Shown here piece after piece: positions 37,449 through 46,950 of a DNA stretch of 64,000 nucleotides. The position numbers and the translations under genes were made by a program. The notes below the pieces were generated by a model that saw nothing but the letters and a program-made list of their open reading frames with translations, was not told the DNA's origin and ran no database searches. The stretch comes from Massilia sp. 9I (lineage in GTDB: Bacteria; Pseudomonadota; Gammaproteobacteria; Burkholderiales; Burkholderiaceae_D): the NCBI RefSeq assembly GCF_902506415.1, contig NZ_LR733275.1, forward strand, positions 2,209,795-2,273,794. The letters run 5' to 3'. The stretch's first letter is position 1, and every line of letters begins with the position of its first letter.

Positions 37449-37477
37449 ATTCTAGCGGGATTTGAGACACTTTTCAA
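37449..37477 (-). promoter_or_regulatory. Sigma-70 promoter of rpsB
   Basis: TTGAAA (complement of 37472-37477) and TAGAAT (complement of 37449-37454) are separated by exactly 17 bases. Transcription would start near 37442, giving a leader of about 120 bases. Confidence 0.8.
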
Positions 37478-37506
37478 GTTGGACGTGAGCACTCATGTAT
37501 TGCCGC

Positions 37507-37528
37507 GTGGGCGGGGAGACCCGCCCAC
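37507..37528. repeat. GTGGGCGGG palindrome
   Basis: GTGGGCGGG, loop GAGA and CCCGCCCAC form a perfect 9-bp hairpin followed by CCTACG, between rpsB and map. A related GGGTGGGC/GCCCACCC pair with the same CCTACG tail occurs at 52272-52309, so this looks like a dispersed repeat. Confidence 0.6.
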
Positions 37529-37599
37529 CCTACGAAAGCTTTATAATGGCGCAATATCGCCCGGCATCCGGGCTAAACTTATTTGCAGGATAAGAATCT

Positions 37600-38436
37600 A
37601 TGGCCTCCACCCCCAAGACCCCCGAAGAAATCGAAGGCATGCGCGTCGCCTGCCGCCTCGGCTCCGAAGTGCTCGACTACATCACGCCCTTCGTCAAACC
37701 GGGCGTCACGACCGGGGAACTCGACCGCCTGGCCAAGGACTACATGATCAACGTGCAGGGCACGGCGCCGGCCACGCTGAACTATGCGCCGCCGGGCTAC
37801 CCGCCCTTCCCCGGCTCGATCTGCGCCTCGGTCAACGACGTCATCTGCCACGGCATCCCGGGCGATCGCGTGCTTAAGAGCGGCGATGCGCTGAACATCG
37901 ACATCACCCCGATCACCAAGGAAGGTTTCCATGGTGACAACAGCCGCATGTTCCTGGTCGGCGAACCGACCATCCTGGCCAAGCGCCTGTCGGAAGTCAC
38001 CTTCGAGTGCATGTGGCTGGGCATCGCCAAGGTCAAGCCGGGCAACCGCCTGGGCGACATCGGCCACGCGATCCAGCAGCACGCCGAGAAGCACGGCTAC
38101 AGCGTGGTGCGCGAGTTCTGCGGCCACGGCGTCGGCCGTGTCTTCCACGAAGAGCCGCAGGTGCTGCATTACGGCCGTCCGGGCACCGGCGAAGAGCTGG
38201 TTCCCGGCATGATCTTCACCATCGAGCCGATGATCAACGCCGGCCGCCGCGAAATCCGCGAGATGCCGGACGGCTGGACCATCAAGACCAAGGATCGCAG
38301 CCTGTCCGCGCAGTGGGAACACACGGTGCTGGTCACCGAGACCGGCGTCGAAGTGCTGACCATGTCGGCCGGCAGCCCGCCGCCGCCCGCCATCGTGCTG
38401 CCGCTGCTGCCCCAGTACGCCCCGGCCGAAGCCTAA
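37600..38436 (+). CDS. map: Methionine aminopeptidase, type I
   Basis: A 278-residue enzyme that removes the start methionine. Motifs are EEIEGMRVACRLGSEVLDYI, the metal-binding Asp pair in LNIDITPITKEGFHGDNSRMF (quoted as IDITPITKEGFHGDNSR), FCGHGVGRVFHEEP (His ligand) and FTIEPMIN and WEHTVLVTETG (Glu ligands). It diverges from rpsB. A short C-terminal extension rich in Pro and Ala follows the last motif. Confidence 0.97.
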   Translation: MASTPKTPEEIEGMRVACRLGSEVLDYITPFVKPGVTTGELDRLAKDYMINVQGTAPATLNYAPPGYPPFPGSICASVNDVICHGIPGDRVLKSGDALNIDITPITKEGFHGDNSRMFLVGEPTILAKRLSEVTFECMWLGIAKVKPGNRLGDIGHAIQQHAEKHGYSVVREFCGHGVGRVFHEEPQVLHYGRPGTGEELVPGMIFTIEPMINAGRREIREMPDGWTIKTKDRSLSAQWEHTVLVTETGVEVLTMSAGSPPPPAIVLPLLPQYAPAEA

Positions 38437-38447
38437 GGGACGCGACC

Positions 38448-41030
38448 ATGGGCCAGGCGGCGCTTCTCGACAGCTCGCGTACCGAACTTCGCCAGCGGCT
38501 CAAGGCCGAGCGCCAGGTCCTGATCGACGCCTTCCACCAGGACGGCAAGCCGGAAAAGCTGCTGCGCGGCCTGCGTACCTGCGTCGACGGCGTGCTCTCG
38601 AGCGCCTGGCTTGCCGCCGGCCTGCCCGCCAACACCGCCCTGGTGGGCGTGGGCGGCTACGGCCGCGGCGAACTCTTCCCCTACTCCGACGTCGACCTCC
38701 TGATCCTGCTCGGCCAGCCGGCCGACCACATCACCCAGACCAAACTCGAAGCCCTGGTCCAGCTGTTCTGGGACCTCGGCCTGGAGATCGGCCACAGCAT
38801 CCGCACCGTCGATGAATGCCTGGTCGAATCGCGCGCCGACATCACCGTGCAGACCAGTCTGCTGGAAGCGCGCCTGGTCAGCGGCGATCCCCATCTGTTC
38901 GACGAACTGCGCAAGCGCTACCGCGCGGCGCTCGACCCGCAGGCCTTTTTCCAGGCCAAGACTGCCGAGATGCGGCTGCGCCACGCCAAGTACGAATACA
39001 CCGCCTTCGCGCTCGAACCCAACGTCAAGGAAAGCCCGGGCGCGCTGCGCGACCTGCAGGTGATCATGTGGGTGGCCAAGGCTGCCGGCCTGGCCGAATC
39101 CTGGAGCCAGCTGGCGCGCGCCAAGCTGATCACGCGCGCTGAAGCGCGCCAGCTGATGGAGAAGGAGTACGCCTTCAAGGACATTCGCGTGCGCCTGCAC
39201 CTGCAGACCAAGCGGCGCGAAGACCGGCTGGTGTTCGACGTCCAGACCGCGATCGCCAAGACTTTCGGCCTGGAGAATGCCGACGGCCGCCGCGCCAGCG
39301 AATTCCTGATGCAGCGCTACTACTGGGCGGCCAAGGTGGTCACCCAGATGAACACCATCATGCTGCAGAATATCGAGGCCCAGCTGTTCCCGCGCCCCTG
39401 CGCGGCGGTGCCGATCGGCGGCGACTTCAACGAACACTTCAACGAAGTCAACGGCTTCATCGACATCGCCGACGACGACACCTTCGAGCGCTTCCCCTCG
39501 ACCGTGCTCGGGATCTTCGTGGCCATGACCGAGCGCCCCGACATCAAGGGCATGACGGCGCGCACCATGCGTGCGCTGTGGCACGCGCGGAACGTGATCG
39601 ACGAGGACTTCCGCGCCAACGCGGCCAACAAGGCCCTGTTCCTGCGCGTCCTGAAAGCCCCGAACGGCCTGGTGCACGCGCTGCGGCGCATGAACGACAT
39701 GGGCGTGCTCGGGCGCTACCTGCCGGCCTTCCGCAGCATCACCGGCCAGATGCAGCACGACCTGTTCCACGTCTACACGGTGGACCAGCACATCATGATG
39801 GTGGTGCGTAACCTGCGCCGCTTCACGATGCCGGAACACGCCCATGAATACCCGTTCTGCAGCCAGCTGATCGCCAATTTCCGCGACCGCTGGCTGCTGT
39901 ACGTGGCGGCCCTGTTCCACGACATCGCCAAGGGCCGCGGCGGCGACCACTCGGAACTGGGCATGCAGGACGCGGCGGACTTTTGCCGCAGCCATGGCAT
40001 CCCCGAAGCCGACACCGAATTGGTGGTGTTCCTGGTCCAGCAGCACCTGGCCATGTCGACCGTCGCCCAGAAGCAGGACCTGTCCGACCCGGACGTGGTC
40101 CAGGCCTTCGCCGCCCTGGTCAAGGACGAGCGCCACCTGACGGCGCTGTATCTGCTCACCGTGGCCGACATCCGCGGCACCAGCCCCAAAGTGTGGAACG
40201 CCTGGAAGGCCAAGCTGCTGGAAGACCTGTACAAGGTGACCCTGCGCGTGCTGGGCGGCGAGCCGCACAGCGCCGACCGCGAACTGCGCGCGCGCCAGAA
40301 GGAAGCGCTGGCCACGCTGCGCCTGTACGGCCTGCAGGCCGACGCCCACGAAGCACTGTGGAAGCAGCTGGATGTCGCCTACTTCCTGCGCCACGACGCG
40401 TCCGACATCGCCTGGCAGACGCGTGCCCTGCACGACAAGGTCGACAACGACAAGCCCGTGGTCAAGGCGCGCCTCGCGCCGATCGGCGAAGGCCTGCAGG
40501 TGGCGGTCTACGTCAAGGACCAGCCGGACCTGTTCGCGCGCATCTGCGGCTACTTCGAGCGCAAGAACTTCAGCATCCTCGACGCCAAGATCCACACCAC
40601 CCGCCACGGCTACGCACTCGACTCCTTCCTCGTCACCGAGGAAAACTTCGCCGGCAGCTACCGCGACATCATCAGCCTGATCGAGCATGAACTGTGCGAG
40701 CAACTGGCCTCGCAGGACGCCCTGGCGCCGCCCTCACGCGGCCGGCTGTCGCGCCTGTCGCGCACCTTCCCGGTCACGCCGACGGTCGACCTGCGCCCGG
40801 ATGAACGCGGCCAGTTCCACGTGCTGTCGGTGGCCGCCAACGACCGCCCCGGCCTGCTGTACGCGATCGCCAGCGTGCTGACCCGCTACCGCATCAACCT
40901 GCACACCGCCAAGATCATGACCCTGGGCGAGCGCGTCGAAGACGTGTTCCTGATCGACGGCCCCGCCCTGAACAACCCGCGCACCCAGGTGCAGCTCGAG
41001 ACCGATCTGCTCGACGCACTCAAGATTTAA
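38448..41030 (+). CDS. glnD: PII uridylyltransferase/uridylyl-removing enzyme
   Basis: An 860-residue GlnD that modifies PII proteins in response to glutamine. The nucleotidyltransferase domain has GVGGYGRGELFPYSDVDLLIL (in part, about 66-85) with the metal-binding Asp pair; the HD domain has ALFHDIAKGRGGDHSELG (about 488-505); two ACT domains lie at about 695-775 and 800-860. I chose the ATG at 38448, 11 bases after the map stop, because the family starts there. It is likely co-transcribed with map. Confidence 0.96.
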   Translation: MGQAALLDSSRTELRQRLKAERQVLIDAFHQDGKPEKLLRGLRTCVDGVLSSAWLAAGLPANTALVGVGGYGRGELFPYSDVDLLILLGQPADHITQTKLEALVQLFWDLGLEIGHSIRTVDECLVESRADITVQTSLLEARLVSGDPHLFDELRKRYRAALDPQAFFQAKTAEMRLRHAKYEYTAFALEPNVKESPGALRDLQVIMWVAKAAGLAESWSQLARAKLITRAEARQLMEKEYAFKDIRVRLHLQTKRREDRLVFDVQTAIAKTFGLENADGRRASEFLMQRYYWAAKVVTQMNTIMLQNIEAQLFPRPCAAVPIGGDFNEHFNEVNGFIDIADDDTFERFPSTVLGIFVAMTERPDIKGMTARTMRALWHARNVIDEDFRANAANKALFLRVLKAPNGLVHALRRMNDMGVLGRYLPAFRSITGQMQHDLFHVYTVDQHIMMVVRNLRRFTMPEHAHEYPFCSQLIANFRDRWLLYVAALFHDIAKGRGGDHSELGMQDAADFCRSHGIPEADTELVVFLVQQHLAMSTVAQKQDLSDPDVVQAFAALVKDERHLTALYLLTVADIRGTSPKVWNAWKAKLLEDLYKVTLRVLGGEPHSADRELRARQKEALATLRLYGLQADAHEALWKQLDVAYFLRHDASDIAWQTRALHDKVDNDKPVVKARLAPIGEGLQVAVYVKDQPDLFARICGYFERKNFSILDAKIHTTRHGYALDSFLVTEENFAGSYRDIISLIEHELCEQLASQDALAPPSRGRLSRLSRTFPVTPTVDLRPDERGQFHVLSVAANDRPGLLYAIASVLTRYRINLHTAKIMTLGERVEDVFLIDGPALNNPRTQVQLETDLLDALKI

Positions 41031-41051
41031 CCTTTTTTTCCTGTTTCCCCG

Positions 41052-41798
41052 ATGACCGAACCTGTCCGCCTCTCCAAACGTATGTCCGAACTCGGCCTGT
41101 CCTCGCGCCGCGAAGCCGATGACTGGATCGCCAAAGGCTGGGTGCGCGTGGACGGCCAGGTGGTCTCGGAGCTGGGCAGCAAGGTGCTGCCGCACCAGAA
41201 GATCACGGTCGAACGCCAGGCCGCAGCCGAGCAATCTAAGCGCGTGACGGTCCTGATCAACAAGCCGGTCGGCTACGTCAGCGGCCAGGCCGAGGATGGC
41301 TACAAGCCGGCGGTCACCCTGATCAAGCCGGAGAACCGCTGGCCGGACGATCCTTCGCCCGAGCAGTTCCACCCGACCCAGCTGCGCAGTCTGGTGCCGG
41401 CGGGGCGCCTCGACATCGATTCGGTGGGCCTGCTGGTGCTGACCCAGGACGGCCGCATCGCCAAGCAGCTGATCGGCGAGAACACGTCGGTCGAGAAGGA
41501 ATACCTGGTGCGGGTGCAGTACACCAAGCCGGGCACGCTGCCGGAATCCGAGCTGAAAAAGCTGAACCAAGGCCTGTGGATGGACGGGAAGCCGCTGCTG
41601 CCGGCCAAGGTGCGCTGGCAGAACGATGACCAGCTCAGTTTCACCCTGCGGGAAGGCCGCAAGCGCCAGATCCGCCGCATGTGCGACATGGTCGGCCTGA
41701 AGGTGCTTGGTCTGAAGCGGGTGCGCATCGGGAAGGTCAAGCTCGGCGACCTGCCGCCGGGGCAGTGGCGTTACCTGCGGCCGGACGAGCAGTTTTGA
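41052..41798 (+). CDS. RNA pseudouridine synthase (RsuA/RluF family)
   Basis: A 248-residue enzyme. The N-terminal S4 RNA-binding domain (about 5-50, LSKRMSELGLSSRREADDWI) precedes the catalytic domain with LINKPVGYVSGQ and GRLDIDSVGLLVLTQDG, where Asp121 is the nucleophile. The C-terminal motif is REGRKRQIRRMCDMVG. It resembles RluF (23S rRNA U2604), but assignment among RluF, RluB and RluE needs a tree. It follows glnD by 21 bases. Confidence 0.9.
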   Translation: MTEPVRLSKRMSELGLSSRREADDWIAKGWVRVDGQVVSELGSKVLPHQKITVERQAAAEQSKRVTVLINKPVGYVSGQAEDGYKPAVTLIKPENRWPDDPSPEQFHPTQLRSLVPAGRLDIDSVGLLVLTQDGRIAKQLIGENTSVEKEYLVRVQYTKPGTLPESELKKLNQGLWMDGKPLLPAKVRWQNDDQLSFTLREGRKRQIRRMCDMVGLKVLGLKRVRIGKVKLGDLPPGQWRYLRPDEQF

Positions 41799-41810
41799 GG
41801 CTTTCCGGCC

Positions 41811-42059
41811 TTATTGGCCGACACAAATGATCCTGGTGTCGTATTGCTGGGCATCGCCCTTCTTTTGCTTCGCCCAACGGATTACTTCCTCCGCTTCGGC
41901 GATCGTCATGACGGTCGCTTTTTCCTTGTTCCGGATGAAGGAAACGCCTTCGAATTTGCCTTCCTTGCTGCGCATGACCCGGGCAAATACGGGTGGCTTG
42001 TTGCCGTCGTCGGTACGTTTGTTTTGCTGGACGAGGTAACGCTGGTCGATGTTTTCCAT
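41811..42059 (-). CDS. Small conserved-looking protein of unknown function
   Basis: An 82-residue soluble protein, charged and with no signal or membrane segment; it ends KQKKGDAQQYDTRIICVGQ. The coding potential is good (ordinary codon use, GGAG 6 bases before the ATG at 42059). I recognise no domain. It is convergent with the pseudouridine synthase gene and diverges from the small plus-strand frame at 42081. Confidence 0.6.
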   Translation of the reverse strand: MENIDQRYLVQQNKRTDDGNKPPVFARVMRSKEGKFEGVSFIRNKEKATVMTIAEAEEVIRWAKQKKGDAQQYDTRIICVGQ

Positions 42060-42080
42060 GCTGGAGCTCCATGTGGCGAA

Positions 42081-42278
42081 ATGCAGGGGCGCATTGTACG
42101 GGGTATTGACGACACCTTGACGATCGGAACGGCAGCCGACGAATTCATCGACCTGCTGCGCGAACATGGCATCGAACACATCATCAACAAGGGCAAGACC
42201 AAGCCCCATACGCTGACGCCCTTCGCCCAGGTCAGCGGCACCCGGATCCTGTACCCGCCGGAGGCAGTACAGGAATAG
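42081..42278 (+). CDS. Possible small protein, DUF488-like N-terminus
   Basis: An open frame of 65 codons between the unknown minus-strand gene and the ABC ATPase stop. Its middle, LTIGTAADEFIDLLREHGIEHI, resembles the opening of DUF488 proteins (shown in two parts: LTIGTAADEFID and LLREHGIEHI), but the rest does not, so it may be a remnant or an unrelated small protein. There is no clear ribosome site. Low confidence. Confidence 0.35.
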   Translation: MQGRIVRGIDDTLTIGTAADEFIDLLREHGIEHIINKGKTKPHTLTPFAQVSGTRILYPPEAVQE

Positions 42279-42284
42279 ACCGGA

Positions 42285-43013
42285 TCAGTCCCGGCGGCGA
42301 TCGGCCAGGAACTGCTGGGCGCGCGGATGCTGCGGGTTGGTGAAGAAGTCCTCCGGCTTGGCGCGCTCCAGGATGCGGCCTTCGCTCATGAAGAGGATGC
42401 GATCCGCTACTTCGCGTGCGAAGCCCATCTCGTGGGTCACGCAGACCATGGTCATGCCCTGATCAGTCAGCGAACGCATCACCTGCAGCACTTCGCCCAC
42501 CATTTCCGGATCGAGGGCGCTGGTGGGTTCGTCGAACAGCATGATCGGCGGGCGCATCGCCAGGCTGCGCGCAATCGCCACGCGCTGCTGCTGGCCGCCC
42601 GACAGCGCGTTCGGGTAGGCGTCGCGCTTGTGCGCCAGGCCCACCTGTTCCAGCAGCTGCATCGCGTACTCACGGGCTTCTTTCGGGCTCGCGCGCTTCA
42701 AGCTGACCGGGGCCAGCGTGCAGTTCTCCAGCACGGTCAGGTGCGGGAACAGGTTGAAGTGCTGGAACACGAAACCGATCCCGGCGCGCAGCTCGTTCGC
42801 GTCCAGTCCCTTGGCATGGATGTCGCGGCCATCGATGGCGATAGTGCCGCTGTCGATTTCTTCCAGCCGGTTGAGGGTGCGGATCAGGGTCGACTTGCCG
42901 GAACCGGAGGGGCCGCACACGACCACCACCTCGTTCTTTTCCACCTGCTCGCTGACATCGGTAAGCGCGCGATAGTCGCCGTACCACTTGTTGACTTTAT
43001 CGAGAACGATCAT
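42285..43013 (-). CDS. Polar amino acid ABC transporter ATP-binding protein
   Basis: A 242-residue ATPase of the GlnQ/GltL type. Walker A is GPSGSGKST (about 34-42), the signature LSGGQQQR (about 138-145), Walker [13 protein letters not shown] (about 158-169), and the H-loop THEMGFA. It is the last gene of a four-gene importer. I took the ATG at 43013 rather than an upstream in-frame Met because the family begins [12 protein letters not shown]. Confidence 0.95.
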   Translation of the reverse strand: MIVLDKVNKWYGDYRALTDVSEQVEKNEVVVVCGPSGSGKSTLIRTLNRLEEIDSGTIAIDGRDIHAKGLDANELRAGIGFVFQHFNLFPHLTVLENCTLAPVSLKRASPKEAREYAMQLLEQVGLAHKRDAYPNALSGGQQQRVAIARSLAMRPPIMLFDEPTSALDPEMVGEVLQVMRSLTDQGMTMVCVTHEMGFAREVADRILFMSEGRILERAKPEDFFTNPQHPRAQQFLADRRRD

Positions 43014-43026
43014 CGTTCGAATCCTT

Positions 43027-43719
43027 TTACGATGCCTGCCTTGCACCGCGCTGCAGGCGGCGTTCGAGCAGGAAGGCCAGGCGGGACAGGCCGAAACAGA
43101 GAATGAAATAGGTCAGCGCCAGGATCAGGTAGACCTCGACCGCCTGCGTGAACACCAGGGTGTTCACCTGGGTCGCGATGAACGAGACCTCGGACAGGCC
43201 GATGATGTAGCCGAGCGAAGTCGCCTTGATGGTCGAGACCAGCTGGCTGACGATCGAGGGCAGGCCATTCCTCAGCGTCTGCGGCAGCACCACCAGGCGC
43301 AGCGCCTGCGGATAGGACAGGCCAAGCGAACGGGCGCTTTCCAGCTGCCCTTTCGGCAGCGCGCGGATGCCGGCGGCCACAATCTCGGCCAGGTAGATGC
43401 CGTCGAACAGCACCAGCACCATCAGCATGGTGGTCGCCTGCCCGGTCTTGACGCCGGTGACCGCCGGCAGGAAGAAGTAGACCCAGAACACCACGAGCAG
43501 CAGCGGGACCGCGCGCACCACCTGCACCAGCGCGGCCACCGGCCAGCGGATGGCAGCATGGCTGCTCACGCGCGCCACGCCCAGCAGCAGGCCCAGAGGC
43601 ATCGCCAGCAGCAGCGCGCCGGCGGATAGCAGCACGGTCAGGCTCAAGCCGCCGAGCGGGCCGTCCGGGTATTGTCCGACAAGGAAGTACAGCCAGTAGG
43701 TATCGATCAGTTCGAGCAC
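43027..43719 (-). CDS. Amino acid ABC transporter permease (second subunit)
   Basis: A 230-residue HisM/GltK-type permease with five or six membrane helices. The signature for ATPase contact is [24 protein letters not shown] (quoted as [19 protein letters not shown]), about 111-135. It follows the first permease with 7 bases between them and precedes the ATPase gene by 13 bases. Confidence 0.93.
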   Translation of the reverse strand: MLELIDTYWLYFLVGQYPDGPLGGLSLTVLLSAGALLLAMPLGLLLGVARVSSHAAIRWPVAALVQVVRAVPLLLVVFWVYFFLPAVTGVKTGQATTMLMVLVLFDGIYLAEIVAAGIRALPKGQLESARSLGLSYPQALRLVVLPQTLRNGLPSIVSQLVSTIKATSLGYIIGLSEVSFIATQVNTLVFTQAVEVYLILALTYFILCFGLSRLAFLLERRLQRGARQAS

Positions 43720-43726
43720 ATTAACC

Positions 43727-44422
43727 TCATGCCGGACGGACCGGATAACGCCGCTGGAAGATCCAGGCGGCGAAGGAAATCAGGAGCGACACGGTCAAAT
43801 AGGCCAGGGTCGCGAAGGTGAAGGCTTCGACGCTGCGGAAGGTGGTGGTTTCCACGCGCGCGGCCTGGTACATCAGTTCGGCGGCGCCGATGACGGTCGC
43901 CACGCTGGTGTCCTTCCACAGGTTGACGGTCTGCGACAGCAGCGGCGGGATCGAGGCGCGGAACGCCTGCGGCAGCAGCACCAGGCGCACGCTGGCAAAG
44001 CGCCCCAGGCCAAGCGAGCGCGCGGCTTCCAGCTGGCTGGCTGGCACCGCGCGGATACCGCTGCGGATATCCTCGGCCATGTGCACGCCGCTGTACAGCG
44101 CCAGCGCGATCACGGCGCACACCGCTTCCGGGTTGTGCGCGTACAGGAACTCACGCGCCGCTTCCGGCAGCAGCTCGGGGAAAGCGAAGTACCAGAACAG
44201 CAGGTGCGCCAGCAGTGGCACGTTGCGGATCGCTTCGACAATTGTCGAACCGACGGCGCGCAGCAGCGCGATGCTGGACGTGCGCATGACGGCGAGCAGC
44301 GCGCCGAAGGGCAAGGCCACGACGAAGGCGGCTGCAGTCAGCTGAAGGGAAAGGATGAGCCCCTGCACCAGCCATTCATGGTACTGGCCGGATTGCAGGA
44401 TACTGGGATCGAAAAACTGCAA
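43727..44422 (-). CDS. Amino acid ABC transporter permease (first subunit)
   Basis: A 231-residue permease with about five membrane helices and the EAA-type loop EDIRSGIRAVPASQLEAARSLG (about 123-144, quoted as IRSGIRAVPASQLEAARSLG). It is homologous to GltJ/HisQ and pairs with the second permease. It begins just after the binding-protein gene (3 bases between the stop at 44426 and this ATG). Confidence 0.93.
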   Translation of the reverse strand: MQFFDPSILQSGQYHEWLVQGLILSLQLTAAAFVVALPFGALLAVMRTSSIALLRAVGSTIVEAIRNVPLLAHLLFWYFAFPELLPEAAREFLYAHNPEAVCAVIALALYSGVHMAEDIRSGIRAVPASQLEAARSLGLGRFASVRLVLLPQAFRASIPPLLSQTVNLWKDTSVATVIGAAELMYQAARVETTTFRSVEAFTFATLAYLTVSLLISFAAWIFQRRYPVRPA

Positions 44423-44425
44423 AAC

Positions 44426-45259
44426 TTAAATCTTGTCGGCGCTGATCTTGAAAGTGCGCTTGGCGATGTTGGCGCGGGTACCAGGACCGTACCATTTGTT
44501 GAACAGCTTCTCGGCTTCGCCGCTCGCTTCCAGGCCGCGCAGGGTCTCGTCGACCACAGCCTTCAGGCTTTTTTCGCCCTTGCGCAGGCCGAGCGCGATC
44601 GCTTCAATGCCGATGCTGGTCGGCAGGATGGTGAAGCCCTTCGCGGCCGGGCCCAGCTTGCCGTAGTCGGCCAGCAGCGAGGACTCGTCGTTCACGTAGG
44701 CGACGCCCTTCCCCTGGCGCAGGGCCTGGAAGGCCTGCTGGGTGTTTTCGAAGGTGACCACTTCCGCGCTCGGTACGGCGGCGCGGATGTTGGTTTCCTG
44801 GGTGCCGCCGCGGACCGTCACGACCTTCTTGCCCGCCAGCTGGGGCAGCGCGCTGATGCCGCTACCTGCACGCACCATGACTTTCGAGCCGGTGACGAAG
44901 TGGGTCAATGCGAAGTCGACCTGCGACTCGCGTTCCTTGTTGTGGGTGAGCGTGGCGGCCAGCACGTCGACATGGCCCTGCTGCAGCTCGGGAATCCGGG
45001 CCGAGACCGACATCTGCTTGAACTTGGGTGTGACGCCGATCTTCTTCGCGACCGCAGTCGCGATGTCGATCTCGTAACCGACCAGCTGGCGGGTCTTCGG
45101 ATCGATGAAGCTGTTCGGCTCGTCCGTGCCCAGCACGCCGAACACGATCTCGCCTTTCTTCTTGATGTCCGCGAGTTGGTCGGCCTGCGCGGCGGCGCTG
45201 GCAGCAAGGTTGGCGGACAGGGCGAGCGCACCGATGAGGATGTGACGGCGGGTGAACAT
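44426..45259 (-). CDS. Periplasmic amino-acid-binding protein
   Basis: A 277-residue type II solute-binding protein for polar amino acids. The N-terminus MFTRRHILIGALALSANLAA ends in a signal-peptidase site near AAAQA; the twin arginine is suggestive of Tat export but the full motif is incomplete. Family motifs include GEIVFGVLGTDEPNSFIDP and GYEIDIATAVAKKIG. The 45259 start has GGAG nearby; an in-frame Met upstream would spoil the signal peptide. Glutamate/aspartate specificity is likely but not proven. Confidence 0.92.
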   Translation of the reverse strand: MFTRRHILIGALALSANLAASAAAQADQLADIKKKGEIVFGVLGTDEPNSFIDPKTRQLVGYEIDIATAVAKKIGVTPKFKQMSVSARIPELQQGHVDVLAATLTHNKERESQVDFALTHFVTGSKVMVRAGSGISALPQLAGKKVVTVRGGTQETNIRAAVPSAEVVTFENTQQAFQALRQGKGVAYVNDESSLLADYGKLGPAAKGFTILPTSIGIEAIALGLRKGEKSLKAVVDETLRGLEASGEAEKLFNKWYGPGTRANIAKRTFKISADKI

Positions 45260-45446
45260 GTTCTTCTTCTCCAGACTACAAAAATTCGATCGCAACAGTA
45301 TAGGCCATCATCTTGCATGGCCGAACGATCAATTAGCGATAAGAAAATGCGCCCTGACACATAAGCGCCGAGAAATCTTCAGCCAGCCGTGCCCGGCGTC
45401 ACGCATGCTAAAGTAGCAAGAAGAACACGAAATCTGCGGAGGCAGC

Positions 45447-46250
45447 ATGCTGGTCGTTACCTACAACGTCAATGGAATCGGCGCCCGCCTGGGCGCCCTG
45501 CTCGAGTATCTCGGGGAACGCAAGCCGGATGTGGTCTGCCTGCAGGAGCTGAAAGCGCCGCAGGAGAAGTTCCCCGAAAGCGCGATCCGGGAAGCCGGCT
45601 ACCACGCCATCTGGCACGGCCAGAAGAGCTGGAACGGCGTCGCCATCCTCACCCGCGACGGCCCGGCGCAGGAAGTGCAGCGCGGCCTGCCGGGCGACCC
45701 GACCGACGAACAGAGCCGCTACATCGAGGCGGTCTACCAGGGCCTGCTGGTCTGCGGCCTCTATCTGCCGAACGGGAATCCGGCGCCGGGACCGAAGTTC
45801 GACTACAAGCTGGCCTGGATGGAGCGCTTGATCCAGCGCGGCGCCGAGCTGCTCGAAGCGAAGGTGCCGGTGGTGATGTGCGGCGACTTCAACGTGATTC
45901 CGACCGACCTCGACGTGTACAAGCCGGAACGCTGGGTCGACGACGCCCTGTTCCGGCCAGAATCGCGGGAAGCCTTCGAGCGCCTGATGTCTCAGGGCTG
46001 GACCGACTCGCTGCGTACCCTGTATCCGGACCAGGTGATCTACACCTTCTGGGATTACTTCCGCAACGCCTTCGGCCGCGACGCCGGCATCCGCATCGAC
46101 CACCTGCTGCTCAGCCCTGCCCTGGCGCCCGCGCTGCGCGGCGCCGGCGTCGACAAGTTCCAGCGCGCGAAGGAAAAGCCGAGCGACCACGCGCCGACCT
46201 GGGTCGAGCTGGACATGGACGCGGTGGTGCAGCCGAAGGGCAAGCACTGA
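45447..46250 (+). CDS. xthA: Exodeoxyribonuclease III
   Basis: A 267-residue EEP-fold nuclease for abasic-site repair. The N-terminal VVTYNVNGIGARL and CLQELKAP (catalytic Glu), the central MCGDFNVIPTDLDVY (metal-binding Asp and Asn), and the C-terminal RIDHLLLSPAL and SDHAPTWVEL (catalytic Asp-His) all match. GGAG lies 5 bases before the ATG. It is a single gene divergent from the amino acid transporter. Confidence 0.95.
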   Translation: MLVVTYNVNGIGARLGALLEYLGERKPDVVCLQELKAPQEKFPESAIREAGYHAIWHGQKSWNGVAILTRDGPAQEVQRGLPGDPTDEQSRYIEAVYQGLLVCGLYLPNGNPAPGPKFDYKLAWMERLIQRGAELLEAKVPVVMCGDFNVIPTDLDVYKPERWVDDALFRPESREAFERLMSQGWTDSLRTLYPDQVIYTFWDYFRNAFGRDAGIRIDHLLLSPALAPALRGAGVDKFQRAKEKPSDHAPTWVELDMDAVVQPKGKH

Positions 46251-46296
46251 GCCGGCTTTAGGCTAAGATGCTGGTTTGCCAACGCTTAGGCCCGCC

Positions 46297-46920
46297 ATGC
46301 TCACGCCAGAACAGTTCTTCGGTTTCCTCACCGCCGCCATCCTGATCACGCTCTCGCCCGGCCCCGACAACATGATGGTGCTGGGCGTCGGTATCGCCAA
46401 AGGACGTGCGCGCGGCATCGCGTTCGGCCTCGGCTGCGCGCTTGGGTGTTTGAACCACACGCTGCTGGCGGCAATCGGCGTGAGCGCGCTGATCGCGGCG
46501 TCGCCGACGGCCTTCACGGCGCTGAAGATCGCCGGTGGCCTGTACCTGATCTGGATGGGGATTGGTGCGTTGCGCAGTCGCGGCGTTGCACAGGCTGCGG
46601 GCGTGGTGCCGGACGAATCGGCGCGCCAGCTGTTCTTCAAGGGGCTGCTGGCGAATGCGATCAATCCGAAGGTGGTGCTGTTCTTCCTGTCCTTCCTGCC
46701 GCAGTTCGTGGTGGCGTCGCGTGGGGATGCGAACTGGCAGATTGCCTGGCTGGGACTGACCTTTACGGTGCAGGCGGCGGTGCTGTTTGGATTGCTTGGT
46801 TACTTTTCGGGCGCGATTGGACAGTGGCTCAATCGGACCCCGCGGGCAGGCATGTGGTTGGATCGGATCGCGGGCGCGATTTTCGTCGGCCTGGGCCTGC
46901 GCTTGATCGTGGCGCGCTGA
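46297..46920 (+). CDS. LysE family exporter (RhtB-type)
   Basis: A 207-residue amino acid or metabolite exporter with six membrane helices. The family signature is SPGPDNMMVLGVGIAKGRARGIAFGLG (quoted as SPGPDNMMVLGVGIAKGR), about 21-47, and GLLANAINPKVVLFFLSFLPQFV near 128-150. I took the ATG at 46297 since family members begin TPEQFFGF. Substrate is unknown. Confidence 0.92.
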   Translation: MLTPEQFFGFLTAAILITLSPGPDNMMVLGVGIAKGRARGIAFGLGCALGCLNHTLLAAIGVSALIAASPTAFTALKIAGGLYLIWMGIGALRSRGVAQAAGVVPDESARQLFFKGLLANAINPKVVLFFLSFLPQFVVASRGDANWQIAWLGLTFTVQAAVLFGLLGYFSGAIGQWLNRTPRAGMWLDRIAGAIFVGLGLRLIVAR

Positions 46921-46950
46921 TACGCCTCCTCTTTCTACCAACCCTTGCCC

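Noticed and set aside
38433..40703. Minus-strand open frame of 756 codons opposite glnD
   Set aside because: Antisense shadow of GlnD, with no domain or plausible start; the plus-strand product has all GlnD domains.
41814..42080. Upstream extension of the small plus-strand frame at 42081
   Set aside because: It runs through the 82-residue minus-strand gene as antisense. Only the part after 42081 shows protein-like composition.
43011..43030. tRNA-like string GTTCGAATCC
   Set aside because: It lies at the start of the ABC ATPase gene, and no cloverleaf can be built around it.
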